Of a stretch of DNA of 64,000 nt, positions 20,660-33,379 are shown piece by piece (position 1 is the first letter of the stretch; each line of letters opens with the position of its first letter). Below the pieces are notes generated by a model. That model was not told where the DNA came from, did no database searches, and saw nothing but the letters and a program-made list of their open reading frames with translations. A program made the translations under genes and the position numbers. Origin of the DNA: Schistocerca nitens. Lineage: Eukaryota > Arthropoda > Insecta > Orthoptera > Acrididae. The stretch is taken from positions 352,451,234-352,515,233 of the forward strand of contig NC_064622.1 in NCBI RefSeq assembly GCF_023898315.1, in the 5' to 3' direction.

Positions 20660-23600
20660 TAAATTCTGAATAAAAACCATCAGCAATGGCGGCCGAAGAC
20701 TTCCGTCATAAGAAGTCACTCTCATTCAGCCAACGGCCTTGTCAAAGAGGGTGGAGCAGCGGACAGAGGTTCAGGGCACTCTCTTACCCTTGGGGTGAGA
20801 AATTGCTCCTAAAGCCGGAAGAATCAGCAAAGATCAAAGGATCAAAGGCATGAGGATGCAGAAGGCAATGGAAACCACTGCACTGAAGACACATAATGAG
20901 TCTCCACAGGACATGTGGCCCATAATTGAAAAAGTGTCATGATGATCTCCCCATTCAGATCTCTGGGTGCGCTGCCAAGGGAGTGGTGATCGTGAGAAAA
21001 AGATTAAAAAACCAACTAAAGGATAACATTCTGTGAGTGGGGGCGTGGAATGTGAGAAGTTTGCACGTGATAGGGAAACTAGGAAATGTGATAAGGAAAA
21101 TGCTAATGCTCAGTCTAGTGGGGGTCAGTGAAGTGAAATGGAAAGAAGACAAGCACTTCTGACTGGACGACTATAGGGTAACATCAACAGAACCACAAAA
21201 TATATAACTGGAGTAGGACTCGTTGTGAATAGGAAGGTAGGACAGACAGTGACTTAACTGTGAACAGTTCATTGATAGGGTTGCTATGACCAGAATTGAC
21301 CGGAAACCGACAACGATATTTAAGGTGTACATGTCAACGTTGCAAGCTGAAGATGAAGAGATAGAGAAAGTATTCGAGGATACTGAAGGGATAATTCAGT
21401 ACATAAAGGGAGATGAAAATCTAATAGTCAAGGGAGATTGGAATGTGGTTATAGAGAAAGTAGTACAAGAAAGAGATACCGGAGAATATTGGTTGGTACT
21501 ATGAATGAGATAGGAGAAAGACTAATTGAGTTCTGCAACAAATGAAGTACATCATGGTCAGGCAGAAATCAATTACTGGAAGATAAAGCGTACCGAGGAG
21601 CAGATATAGACCCAGGCCACAATTCAGAAGTGATGAAGAGTAGGCTGAAGTGTAAGAGACTAATCGCAAAGAATCAATGGGCAAAGAATTGGGATACAGA
21701 AATACTAAAGAATGAAGAAATATGCTTGAAGTTCTCAGAGACTATAGATACTGCGATAAGAAATAACTCAGTAGGAGTTTAAGTTGACGAGAAATGGACA
21801 TATCTAAAAAAATAGGCAACCACAGAAGTTGGAAAGAAAAGTATACCTACAATGAAGGTAACTGCGAAGAAACCATGGCTAACAGAAGAAATACTTCAGT
21901 TGATCGATGAAACAAGGCAGCACAAAAACGTTCAGGGAAATTCAGGACTATAGAACTACAAGTCACAGGAAGTGCAGGGAAGCCAAGGTGAAACGGCTGC
22001 ATGAAACATGTCAAGAAATCGAAATGACTGTAGGAAGGACTGTCTCAGCATACAGAAAAGTCAAAACGGCCGTCAGTGAAATTAAAATCTAGGGTCTTAT
22101 GATAAGAGGGGAACAGGAATTCCACTATTAAATGCAGAGGAGAGAGCGGATAGGTGGAAAGAATACACTGAACTCCTTTATGAGGAGAAAGATTTTCTGA
22201 TGATATGATAGAAGAAGAAACAGGAATTAATATAGAAGAGATAGGGGATCCAGTATTAGAAACAGAATTTAAAAGAGCTTTGAAAGATTTAAGAACGAAT
22301 AAGGCAGAATGGATATAAAAAATTCCATCAGAATTTCTAAAATCATTGGGGGACGTGGCAACAAAACGGTTATTCACACTAGTGTCTAAAATGCATGTGA
22401 CTGGCGATATACCATCATCTTTAGGAAAAACATCATCCATACTATTTTCAAAATTGCAAGAGTCGACCATTGCGAGAATTATCGCACAATCACCTTAACA
22501 GCTTATGCATCCAAGGTGCTGATAAGAATAATAAACAAAAGGAAATTGAGATTGTGTTAGATGACCATCAATTTGGCTTTAGGAAAGGTAAAGGTAACAG
22601 AAAGGCAGTACTGACGTTGTAGTTAATAATGGAAGCAAGAGTAAAGAAAAACCAAGACACGTTCAGAGGATCTGTCGACCAGGAAAAAGCGTTCGATAGT
22701 GTCAAATGTTGCAAATTGTTTGAAAATCTGAGAAAAATAAGAGTAAGAGGGAAAGACGGGTAATATACATTTTCGTACAAGAGCAAAGAGAGAACAATAA
22801 GAGTGGAAGATGAGAACGAAGTGTTCGGATTAAAAAGGGTGTAAGACAGGGATGTAGTCTTTCGCCGGTATTGTTCAATCTATCCAGGGGAGAAACGATG
22901 ACGGAAATAAAAGAAAGGTTCAAGAGTGGGATTAAAATTCAAGGTGAAAGAATATCAATGAAAGATTCCTGATGATATTGCTATCGTTTGTGGAAGTGAA
23001 CAAAAATTATTATGGGATCTGTTGAATAGAGTCGACAGTCTAATGAGTACGGAATATGGATTGAGAGTAAATCGAAGAAAGACTAAACTAATCAAAAATA
23101 GCAGAAATGAGGGCAAGCGAAAAAATTTAACATCAGCATTATCGATCACGGATTTCATGAAGTTAAGGAGTATTACTAACTAGGCAGCAAAATATCTCAT
23201 GACAGGCGGAGCAAGGTGGACATAAAAAGCGGATTAGCACTGAAAAAAAAATGCATTTCTGGTCAAGAGAAGTCTACTAGTATCAAACATAGGCCTTAAT
23301 TTGAGACAGAAATATCTGAGAATGTACGCCTGGATCACTGTGTTGTACGGCAGTGAAACGTGTACTAAGGGAAAACCGGAGAAAAGGATAATTGAAGCAT
23401 TTGCTACATAGAAGAATTATGAATATTATTTGGACTGATGAGGAACTAATGGGTTATCTGCAGAATCGGCGAGGAAAGGGACACATGGGAAACACTAATC
23501 AGAACAAGTGACAGGATGGTAGGACATCTCTGAAAACATCACGGAATAACTTCCACGATAACACCTGGAGCTGTAGAAGGTAAAAACTGTAGAGGAAAGT

Positions 23601-23735
23601 AGAGGTTGGAATATATCCAGCAAATAATTGAGAACGTGGGTTGCAAGTGTTGCTCTGAGATGAAGACGTTGCCACAGGAGAAAATTCGTGGCAGGCAGCA
23701 ACAATCCTGTTAGAAGACTGACGACTCAAAAAAAA
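20660..23735 (+). mobile_element. Degraded RTE-like LINE (subfamily B)
   Basis: A leader (about 20675-20960) is followed by scattered coding fragments: WNVRSLHVIGKLGN near 21045, a GVSEVKWKED segment near 21130, VYMSTLQAEDEEIEKVFED at 21325-21385, GDENLIVKGDWNVVIEK at 21411-21460, an RT core (RFQEKAFDSVK near 22670, GVRQGCSLSPVLFNL near 22840), PDDIAIVCGSE near 22970, and the C-terminal MVGHL.KHHGIT block near 23515. It ends GTTAGAAGACTGACGACTC and an A-run (23726). Stops and shifts occur every few hundred bases, so this is old and dead. The 3' end matches the fragment at 1-440. Confidence 0.85.
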
Positions 23736-24089
23736 TCTCGTTGACACACCCCACAAAGTGATGAAAGGAAAAAAGTTTATTGTATACCACATTTTCGCTG
23801 TTCGTGCAGTAGAACTTCTGGATCTGGCGTGACCTTTTAAATTGTTACTTCATTACGGCGAATTCTGTTTGCAGAAAATTTTGCAGACAATATTCACATA
23901 TGCCGTTACACTAGCAAACATGTATCATTTTAGGACACATAGTTTAGGAGATATGTTGCCATAAACAGTGAGCTGCGTGAAAACCTAACTGCAGGATGAA
24001 ATTCGTTAGAGATATAAATGAAGTATGTGTCACAAATATTTGTGATATATGTTAAATATATGTGCGTATACGAGTAAAGCCAAGAGTAG
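23736..24089. other. Unannotated interval
   Basis: Nothing recognised. Confidence 0.5.
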
Positions 24090-24210
24090 AAAGCTCATCC
24101 TAATCCCCTGGACTGATTTCATATAAACTTGGTACTTACTATCTTGAAAGAACTATTATGGGGGTATAAACCAGCAACCACCTATTGAGGTGAGGGTGAT
24201 AACGTGTGTA
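24090..24210 (+). repeat. Short dispersed repeat, copy 2
   Basis: Reads TCATCCTAATCCCCTGGACTGATTTCATATAAACTTGGTAC..ACTATCTTGAAAGAAC, corresponding to 20375-20435, then an extension with ACCAGCAACCACC and GGTGAGGGTG. Diverged but collinear. Confidence 0.5.
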
Positions 24211-25269
24211 ATATCTTTTTATATTCTACTAATTATCCCGGCGCAATTCTATGAGTGAATTACTTTTCCTACTTGACCATCTATATACTAGCAGAATCGA
24301 TGCGCAAAGTAGTACAGTACTATTACTATTCCATGAGCGCATAATTACTCTTTGTAATATTCTCTCTGCTGTGTGTTGAGAGGACTTCTAGGATTTTCTC
24401 CGTGCCGAATAGTCGCATTGAATAATTGTAATTTTGCTATCGAGATTACTGGAAGGAAGAGATTGGAAATATATTGTATGCTAATCAAGAGAATATATAC
24501 TGAGCATTTACAAAAAAGGTCTGTAAAGGAATTAATTATATATGTATTCTCTAATTGGAAATTTGCACGAATGTGTCATTTCGTTGGTAATCATAAGGGA
24601 ACTTCCGATGAATCGGAAACGAACCTATAATTATTAGATGCAAGAGCTCCATTATTTCATCGGATAGTTAAACTCTATCAAAGCTAACTTTCCGCTTGAT
24701 CTGAGGTTTCGCGACTGACTACGCAACGCAAGAAAACCAAGACATTTTATTTACACAGGATTGCAGATCGCTTCGAATCATCGAGACTGCCGACAAGGAG
24801 AGTCATCGTCCGATTCTGGTTAAACAAGTAAAGCTTGATTATAACTTTCTTGAGAGACTGTGATGACTGCGATATGGCTGCTTATGAATGAGATCATTAA
24901 CGAAATACTGATAACTAAATTTCCTCCTCACCAGCAAACTGTATATACACAATATCAATTAAAATAATACTTGTGGATAGAAGGGGGAGGAGCAGGAGGA
25001 CAGAGAGAGAAGGGGAAGGAGGATATGAAATAACAGAAGACTGGGAAAAATACATATCTGGGCAACGCCTGTTGTTCACAGGTTAATAATAATGATGATA
25101 GTCTTGTCTATTGCGTTTGTTCTACAGCATTTTCATTTACTGACGCGTTGTTCCACCAAGAAACGACGGAAGAATAAATTAACATAGTAATGGTCCTCTT
25201 CTGCTTTTCACGAAATGGGCCTCTCGATCTGTTGTGACATCAATTCCATCTTTTAAATGACAGTCCTAT
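24211..25269. other. Unannotated interval
   Basis: One 85-residue frame at 24373-24630 has no recognisable domain. A purine-rich stretch lies at 24975-25025. No repeat boundary is seen. Confidence 0.5.
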
Positions 25270-26165
25270 GTGTATGTCCCTGTTTCCTTTAGATCTGTAT
25301 TATAAGGTCATCTCCGTAATAAAAATAATAATAATAAATAGAATAAGAAAATTACATAAACACACCAGTATTTGGCATTCTCTCATCACTGAGGAAACAC
25401 TGGAAGACATATCTACATCTGGAAAAAATAACATAAAAATGGTTCTAGAGGAAATTAGGACCAAGAGTGGTAGATTTCAAGAGTAAAGCTTGAGACTATT
25501 ATGGTCTTGTTTAGCACTCAATCAGTTTTTATGTGTACAAATTTCCAACTGATACAGGTTTACCATTAGAACAGGAAACAGCTGAATCTAGATGTTAGTC
25601 TGATGAACGTAAGATGACATTAAAAAATATATCGCAACCGAAACACAAATGACCGATCTCCAAGTAGCTGTATAAATGTTACCTAGAAGCATAATCATGT
25701 ATCTGTCCAGACAATTGAGGAGTGAACATAAGGAAGGGCAAGATTCGTCTACTGCTTTGGAGAAGAGCGATACGAAAATAATTGAACCTGTGGATAAACG
25801 CGACATCTAGAGGTATTTAGGTCTGCGAGGAAGACCGTTGGTGCATCAAAGCATAAAACGGAACATAACGAGCGCGTTCATGATCAGTTTTTCCTCAGGT
25901 TTGGAAGTGAAACGAATTATGTCAGGGCCTTACAACCCAAAAGATCTCCAGCAGCTACATGGAAAAACACGTTCAGCAACATTGTTATATAAACATCTCA
26001 AATGCTGATTTAGACTTTCGACTTTATTAACTGGACGGAAACAGACCTTTAAGAAATCCAGACTAAACTATAATGTATTTTCACTTAGTGTGGCATTCAA
26101 CATGTTAAATCAGCTCATTTTACTAAGGTTTGAAGCTCGTCTTGATGCTCTTCCATGTTGTCGAT
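25270..26165 (+). mobile_element. Degenerate LINE RT, copy 1 (R2/NeSL-like)
   Basis: Collinear with 42060-42630: a CATCACTGAGGAAACACTGGAAGACA block at 25385, CTCAATC.GTTTT..., CTGATGAACGTAAGATGACATTAA at about 25598 (counterpart of the LMYMDDIKL catalytic box in copy 2) and GAACATAAGGAAGGGCAAGATTCGTCTACTGC at 25732. Reading frames are broken throughout. The YMDD-type box itself is lost in this copy. Confidence 0.55.
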
Positions 26166-26170
26166 TTAAA

Positions 26171-26690
26171 ATTGAGTTGTTTTGAAAATAAGCCTTATGC
26201 AAACACAATTTGTTTATTTTTGTTGAGCAAAAATTGTGTGAAAAACTGTGTGGAAACAGCACACTGAATAACTGTTAATCGAGACACAACCCAGAGACGC
26301 AACGGGACGAAAAAAAATGTGAGTACAGAAACGCACATAGCCCACGAAACAGTTCTTGATAAATATGCATTAATTTTCTTTGTGGCTAGTTTGCAGATGA
26401 CATACTGTTCAAAAAACGACAAAAAGAGCACATAAAGGGTGTATAATAATGCAGTTCATTTAGCGATGTAATTTTAAGGTGCGCGTCTAAACAAAACAAA
26501 GCAAATTGCACATACTGCAATTCTTTGGCCTACAGCAGCTAAATTATTATAAATTTGCTATTGTACCTTACAGAAATAAAAATTTGACCCACAGAAGATG
26601 ACACATAGGTGTCAAAACATGTCTAGGTACATACAAAAATAAGGAATTGTTTTTGCATAAGACTGATTTTCAAAACAATCCAATGTTAAA
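26171..26690. repeat. Unit with 42-bp terminal inverted repeats, Penelope-like tail
   Basis: Bases 26171-26212 and the reverse complement of about 26644-26686 match at roughly 36 of 42 positions (core TTGTTTTGAAAAT.AG.CTTATGCAAA.ACAATT). Inside, near 26593-26625, is GAAGATGACACATAGGTGTCAAAACATGT, the type of motif found at ends of Penelope-like elements; its reverse complement is at 42725-42749. No coding sequence is seen. A non-autonomous or terminal Penelope-like piece is a possibility. Confidence 0.5.
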
Positions 26691-29600
26691 TAAGTTGTTG
26701 AAAGGCTGACTATGAAACGTGAGAAAGGTAGGGTATTACGAGAAACTAATCAGCTGCACGAAAATCAACTTTGGAATCTTCGGCAATATTTTTACAATAT
26801 TATCTTGTCATTTCGTACACTAATAGTAACCGCATTACTTCCACGCCACTCAATCTGGTAGAAATATGCGGAACATACTGAAGGCTAAAACAATTAACGC
26901 CAAAATAATTGTTCTCAAAATTCAGCTGTAGTGTTTTAGTGCAGAAAACCATTCTTACAGAGTCAGCGAATAGGGCTCGACTGACATTACAATGGGGAAG
27001 CAACGGATTCACTATGTACATCGCACGTTGCTGTGCAGGGTGACAAAGTGGGGGGGGGGGAGGGGAGGGAGAGGAGAAGGTATTGGTATTGATTGGTAAG
27101 AAAATTTAAGAAAGTATACTGAACATTCCATTTAAAAAGAACAGCAAACACTTTCCAGCGTTCATCATTATGATTGTCCATGTTCAGGATTAGTATCAGT
27201 ATAAATGATATAGGCTCTGTCGGCTCAGTATGAGGGAAACGTAGGTCATATATACAGACAAATGAATATACTCTTGTGTCTCATCTAGGAAGAACAAGAT
27301 AGGTGGTCGGCCGTGGATATATTGAAGTAAACTTCCCGGATACCAATTTTTTTAACCATTTGCTCACAATAAGTCCAAGTACTATCTTTCTTTCTTATCA
27401 TTAAAGCTCTTTCGTACAGTTTGAGAGTTTTTGATGGATATCACTGCTTAGGTACCTCTGTCTCTTCCATTTTTTGACTACATCTTCCTCTAAATCGCAC
27501 TACTATTCTTCGCCTCTCTGCTTGGTACACGAGAAATAACTTTCGTAATCAATAACCTTCCATTCGCAAAGTGTATTTACGTCATCATTGTCCACCCTAT
27601 TTAGTTTCACCATATATAGAAAATATTTCCAATTCATTTTTAGCAGTGTCGCTTTTATGTAGCTTGGGTTAACAGTACCTTACCTCTTGTGAAAAATTTC
27701 TTTTTTGCCCTGTTTGATTCAGCTGTTTCCAGTTCTTCTTTTTCTTCTATACGTTCTGGAATCAGTCGTAAGTACGTGTGTTTGAACATAGTTCAATTAA
27801 AATTTTTTTATGATGTTGGTACTGAAGATGTGCTGCAGACGTGGGAAGTTGCTGCTAGTGTGCAAATCTTCGGTAGTTACCGCAAACAATTGTCTACTAG
27901 CCCGAAGAGTATAGCGAGAGATCCTAGTGGTGGACTGACCTCACAGCACCACTGAAGTCAATGCTTTGTCACAGGAGTTCTGAATAATTTACAACAATTT
28001 ACTGAATAATTTACAACAACTATTAAAGTATCACTTGATGCACAGATTAACATACAGTTCTCCTGAGGTACAATGTTCCACATTTACGAGGTACATTCAT
28101 TACGAACCATAACTATCACATTGGTCCCGTGCTATGAGATTGACTCCTTCAGATGAGGTCACGAACCTGGGCTGAGTTCTTGCGAACTGGGAGCTGGGGG
28201 ACGTGGTCTTGAGGAGCGCCTCGCATACGTGGTTGGGGACTGCAGCAACCATTCACTAATGTCTGTGGTATTGATTCGTGATGCCAACTTTGGTGTCGAA
28301 ACGCGAACTTTGTACGATATGACAGTGAGACTTTTGTTTTACAGTCCCGTAGTTTTAGTGATTAGCGAGCTGTGAAGCGACTACGAAATTCTGGCTGATA
28401 ATTACCAACTGTAGTGGCTTTTACTGATAATTACCAACTGTAGTGGCTGCTTTTTCACTGTATTTTTTGTATAAAAATCAAACAGAATACATTGTGCGCA
28501 CAGATCTATAATTTTATTCACTTAAAATTTTGATATTCCAGTGTAACGCCGATGAGGCGCTACAGACGTAAACCGTAGTGGTATGCTGTGAAAGCATTAA
28601 TGAAAGACCAGTTACAAAATTTCTGACACAGGAAAAAATGAAAGAAACTTAAGTTAGGATGGGAAGACGTAGATCTGAAGCAGACTCCTGCTTGTCACAA
28701 GTTTAATGTTTCATCGAAGCCTGTTTGAATCAAAAATGCAAGACAGATATCATGTCTCGTAAGGCTAGCATATTACCCATTGTTTAACACATTGTATCTC
28801 ATAAACTTTTACAACGACTGCTTGTAACGTGCTATTATTGTGGTTTTTGTTATAGGCTTCAATGAGAACACTGGTCAATCTGGCTTATGTCACCCACATT
28901 TTCATTCTGGCGGTGTCCTAAGACTGACGAGCAGCATGAATGAATCTCCCATCTTTCTTTGACTACATGTTAAATTGATACATATGCTAATTCCTTGGCT
29001 ACCACAACAAATTTTGGTGTAATAGAATACTTTTATAAGAGACTCGTCAGTTACAGCTTTAAATTGGAATGGACATAGTGCCATATTTTCAGCTACTGGC
29101 TATGTACCTCGCTGATGTTCCAACCAACTGCTCACATAGGTTAGGTCTATACGACCTAACAACATTCTCAAGGTCAATTTTTTACACTTAATGAAAATTC
29201 TGTAGGTGTGAATCAATCATTTAGCTTTGCAACACTTGCCATAGATGGGATATAACGACATATCGCCTCGGATTATGTGATTACGACGTTTCTTTCTCAG
29301 TTTCGTACTTTATCTGGAATACCACACACTATAAAATATGAAACTAAAACTTACGATATGGATTCTACAGAATTATACTGGATGGCGGTACTAGCCACTG
29401 CTTTTTCTGCACGCTAAAGAAGGTAAGAACGTCGGCTTTGTTCATGCGCCACATTTTTGGAAGAAATCTCAGAATTAGAGGTAGAGTCTGCGAATTTTTA
29501 TGTCACATACAAATTCAAACGTCATATGTACATTGTTTCACATACGGTTCCAAACGCCATATTTACATGCGGTAACTACTCCTGGATATCATATGAGAAA

Positions 29601-30076
29601 TAAAATCATTCCTTGCCTGATTTTTTTTTTTTTTTTTTACTTGTACCATCGCGACCAGTCGCCATAATTGAAGAACTACTGATTATTGTAATAATGGTCG
29701 CCTGCCTCCTGAAAGACTTGCTGTAACATTTAGATTATTGAAATGCTTGTGACCGATATCTTGCCAGTGTCAATGGCGATAACTAGCAACAATGGTCGAG
29801 ATACTCGATTCTCTGGATGGATGAAATGTTTATATACATAATTAAGTCTGTACAGAACCCTCAGTGTGCGAGTGATAATCGCACCTGGCCACTTTTTCTT
29901 TCTTTAACAAAGATTATTTCTGCTTTCACAAGTCTGTGTAATTTTAAATATAGCTCTATACCCAGGTTAATATTTATGTTTCTAACTACAATGTGGGTAT
30001 GAAAATTCCAGAACAACGTGTAAATTATCGTCATTTACAGCCATCACTAAATTTTCATGTTGGTGTAGTCCCACCT
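26691..30076. other. Unannotated interval with two short tandem duplications
   Basis: No coding motif is recognised. A G-run lies at 27051-27060. Local tandem duplications are present: TGAATAATTTACAACAA twice at about 27980-28018 and CTGATAATTACCAACTGTAGTGGCT twice at 28396-28450. A T-run occupies 29621-29639. These look like replication-slippage products. Confidence 0.55.
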
Positions 30077-30088
30077 CTATCTTTTGAC

Positions 30089-30403
30089 TCTACACTCTGT
30101 CCGAACAGTCCTTGAAGGCCCAACGTCACCGACCGACCGCCGAGTCATCATCAGCTCACAGCTGTCATGTGATGCTCGTATGGAGGGGCATGTACTCAGC
30201 CCATTGCTCTCCCAGACGTTTTCATTTTTTGTGAATGGAACCGTTAATGCCTAGTCAAGTACCTCCTCTATTGGTCTCTGAACAGCTTAGTGTACCCCGC
30301 TTGCCAACAGCTCTCAGCAGATCAGACAGCCACCCATCCAAGTGATAGCCTAGCCTGACCTGACTGGGACAGGTGTTAACACTGCGGCAAGGCCGTTGGG
30401 CCG
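30089..30403 (-). mobile_element. 5S rRNA-derived SINE
   Basis: Read on the minus strand, the 5' end carries sequence strongly reminiscent of 5S rRNA: GGCCTTGCCGCAGTG, ...GTTAACACCTG, then TCACTTGGATGGGTGGC, the 5S internal-control-region words, followed by a non-5S body ending TGTTCGGACAGAGTG. It is flanked by perfect 12-bp target duplications CTATCTTTTGAC (30077-30088 and 30404-30415), proving insertion as a unit. The 5S part has lost the block around the A box and is not a functional 5S gene. Confidence 0.88.
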
Positions 30404-30666
30404 CTATCTTTTGACACGCTTGAAGAATAACAACACTATCAAAGCTAACGCAATAGGCCAGGGAATCAGGTCAGGCCATGTCCGACAAAACACGGCTACG
30501 TCAGGAACTACCTGTGAATGTGACATAAACTTCCACCACAATGTCGGCTGATTACCGTACATCCGGCTCAGCCAAAAGACAAGCATTGCAATAAAAGAGA
30601 CTCAACAAAAACAAATAGCCACTGTGGTGTGGTGGCCTGATTGCTTCACGAACGGGTCATAGACTC

Positions 30667-31434
30667 TGTTGGGGCCACGTGATGGGAAGCACACACACAA
30701 CAAGCCCAAACAAATACTCCTCATTTGTAGGTTTGTAGACGAATGCATGCATCTGGCAGCGGCAAGCTTCAAGGGGAGGTTCAGGCTGGTCCACAAGTTG
30801 ACATGAATCTTCAAGCTGTCATCATGAGACTTGCCGTCTAACTGTAAGCCTACTGCTGATTCTGCGTCCGATCTCGTGGACTTTGCTGCTTCCACCCAGT
30901 GAGGCGCCTCCAGGGCTACTTCCAGTCGCTGCCATCCTTCCATCCTGTAGGACTACTGTTTGAGACTGGGGCTAGGCACTCAGGCACCTTCGCTTGTGTG
31001 GGCATATTGTCGTTTCTGTCTCCATATGTAAACTCAGGTATTACAATGTCTGAGAGCTGCTTTCCTCTACGGAGTCCACGGAGATTCTGCGCCTTCCGAT
31101 GTGACCTGCTCTCAGCTGCAAAGTTACTTACAGTTATACACGCAGCCACACGACCATACGTCAGCATTCTCGCTGAGTCGCTGACGTCACCGTAGGCTAC
31201 CCTAGGCCGCAGGCTGCCTGCTTACGTCAGCAGTACCACAACAGCTGTCTTCAGCAGACGCTCTGGGGGTCGTTGCCAGCACCGAGCTTCGTTACGAATG
31301 TTGTAATGTGTTCACCAATAAAATGTATATTTAATCACTAATGTTTCCGTCATGAACTTCAGCCTGCAGCCAGATAACCACTCGTTGTTCCACTACTCCG
31401 CCCAGGGTGGTGAATACCATCTCCTGACGCTACA
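30667..31434 (+). repeat. Possible solo LTR
   Basis: The stretch starts TGTTGGGG and ends CGCTACA, giving TG..CA ends, and has an AATAAA at about 31317 in the right place for an LTR R region. It is GC-richer than its surroundings. I found no matching second copy, target duplication or primer-binding site, so this is tentative. A CpG-rich regulatory region is the alternative. Confidence 0.22.
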
Positions 31435-31954
31435 AACCCAAATCCTCCATCCATCGTAGTGGCCACACACCCTCGGCCTATACAATGGCATAATTTCTCT
31501 TCATCTGTACCGTAATCAATTATGGAAGTTCAGTGGTCATTCTGGTATGAATTTCTTTTCATACAAGGGGCCACAGCGATTATAATCTAGGTTCTGCATT
31601 CTGTCTCAGGTGCCAATGTTAAATGAGCACAGGCTATTGCAAATTTTATACTGCTGATAGCCATGATACAGGGATAGTCCGTTGCGGTAAAGACCACAAC
31701 AAAATCGAGACTAAGTTTATTTTTGCAGGAAAAGTGTACTGACTACTTCACGTAATGACAATAGCTATAACATCTACAACTTGGGACGGATCAAGGAACT
31801 GCAGGGAAGTTACGTCTGGATACGGGGATTACGTATTCAAATTCTGACCATACTGAAATAATAAACACTACTTGGAATTTCACTCTTTGAAGGAAGCCGA
31901 AATACGGTTCCCATCTCTGGCGACAAGTTGTGTCTAGGCTGGCGCAGACCTGTA
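31435..31954. other. Unannotated interval
   Basis: Nothing recognised. Confidence 0.5.
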
Positions 31955-32380
31955 GTGATCGGTCTGGTTCTGAGACGAGACTTATATACGACTTGTTTAC
32001 TTCCTTATCCTTACCGGCGGACCCAATCTTATATGTTATATAAGACAAGTGGGTCATCAAATGTGAGCTGTTATCACAGATTACGCGACAAAATGGTTCA
32101 AATGGCTCTGAGCACTATGGGACTCAACTGCTGAGGTCATTAGTCCCCTAGAACTTAGAACTAGTTAAACCTAACTAACCTAAGGACGTCACAAACATCC
32201 ATGCCCGAGGCAGGATTCGAACCTGCGACCGTAGCGGTCTTGCGGTTCCAGACTGCAGCGCCTTTAACCGCACGGCCACTTCGGCCGGCGATTACGCGAC
32301 AAATTAGCGCAGTTAAGACTGCGTAACAAGTTGTGTTGTCAGGATGGAAAGGTACATCATCTTGCGACAGCTCTCATTGC
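31955..32380 (+). repeat. Dispersed repeat, copy 2 (split by a SINE)
   Basis: Counterpart of 575-815. The shared block GCTGTTATCACAGATTACGCGACAAA is interrupted exactly there by a SINE and resumes with TTAGCGCAG..., then TGTTGTCAGGATG and CGACAGCTCTCATT. Removing the SINE and one target copy restores collinearity with copy 1. Confidence 0.6.
32093..32290 (-). mobile_element. tRNA-derived SINE (family 1)
   Basis: Minus-strand copy with box A/box B head (the minus strand reads GGCCGTGCGGTT and GGTTCGAATCC) and the common tail. Perfect 13-bp target duplications ATTACGCGACAAA at 32080-32092 and 32291-32303. Little-diverged, so a fairly recent insertion. Confidence 0.95.
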
Positions 32381-33040
32381 TTCAATGAGGCTAGCCGTCG
32401 TCTCGTGCCATACAGAGTTTGCGCAACACACTACTGACGAAGCGCTGGTCAGTATATAGAGCAAGAACTCTTACCTACAACTGAGTTAACGAGGGGAGGG
32501 GAGCTTTGCATAAAAACACAATAAATCCGTCTAATATTATCTAGAGAGAATCTGTTGTACGTTTTACTGTTTATACTTCGAATTCTTCCGAGTGCTGTCA
32601 GAAATGTATGTTAGGAATGAAGTCTGTCAGTAAACTGGGTGCTCACTGGGCTAACTAATGTTGGAAAAACTTGTGAAGGCATGTGAGAGACGTAATGGAG
32701 ACTTACGGGCTAGAGAAATCGCTTGTGCTCCTCGTTCTTTAGTGAACGGTTGACATCGTGGTCCTGAAAGTCATCGTCATGTATCAAGACATTTGAGCGA
32801 TGATGCTGCGACCTTTTCTCAATTACTAGTTCCACAATATATATTGTGATTCCCTGAGTATGTCTACGTATTGTCGAGTAATGGTTTGTTTCACGTGTGA
32901 CATACATGTACTAGCCAACGGTCTTAGAATAACTGCCACCTGTAGGGAAGAACGTGCTTACTACTACGGAGCGTAGGCAACAGAGGTCGACTGCAACCCA
33001 GTCAAAGAGACAATCCGACATTCGAGGGAAGTGCTGTGCA
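32381..33040. other. Unannotated interval
   Basis: No gene or repeat recognised. A 65-residue minus frame at 32710-32907 has no domain. Confidence 0.5.
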
Positions 33041-33365
33041 GTGATATACTCCTTTACTGCTTGCTCAGTGTACAGACTGAATAACAGGGGAGATAGGCTA
33101 CAAATCTGTCTCATTCCCTTCTCAACCACTGTTTCCCTTTCATGTTCTTTGACTCTTTTACATGTAGTATGGTTTCTGGACAAGTTGTAAATAGCCGTTT
33201 GCTCCCTGCATTTTACCTCTGCTACTTCCAGAAGTTCAAAGAGTGTATTCCAGTCAGCAGTCTCAAATTGTTTCTCTAAATCTACAAAAATTGAAAATGT
33301 ATTATTCATTTAGTCTATCCTCTAAGACAAGATTTAGGATCAGTATTGCCTCACGTGTCCCTATA
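33041..33365 (-). mobile_element. RTE-like LINE RT fragment
   Basis: Minus frame 33309-32911 begins FSIFVDLEKQFETADWNTLF, followed by KCREQTAIYNLSRN, KEHERETVVEKGMRQICSLSPLLFSLYTEQAVKE. These are the palm motifs of the same LINE class as 12555-15818 (LEKAFDNVDWN, GVRQGCSLSPMLFNLYIEQAVKE). Upstream on the minus strand to 33365 the AILILNLVLED-like stretch continues the match. The rest of the element is missing. Confidence 0.85.
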
Positions 33366-33379
33366 TATAAAACACTCCT

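Noticed and set aside
30330-30403. 5S rRNA gene
   Set aside because: Only part of the 5S sequence is present, fused to a SINE body inside 12-bp target duplications, with no downstream T-run terminator at the 5S end.
30602-30943. 113-residue minus frame as a gene
   Set aside because: No recognisable domain, no splice or start context, and it lies partly in the LTR-like candidate.
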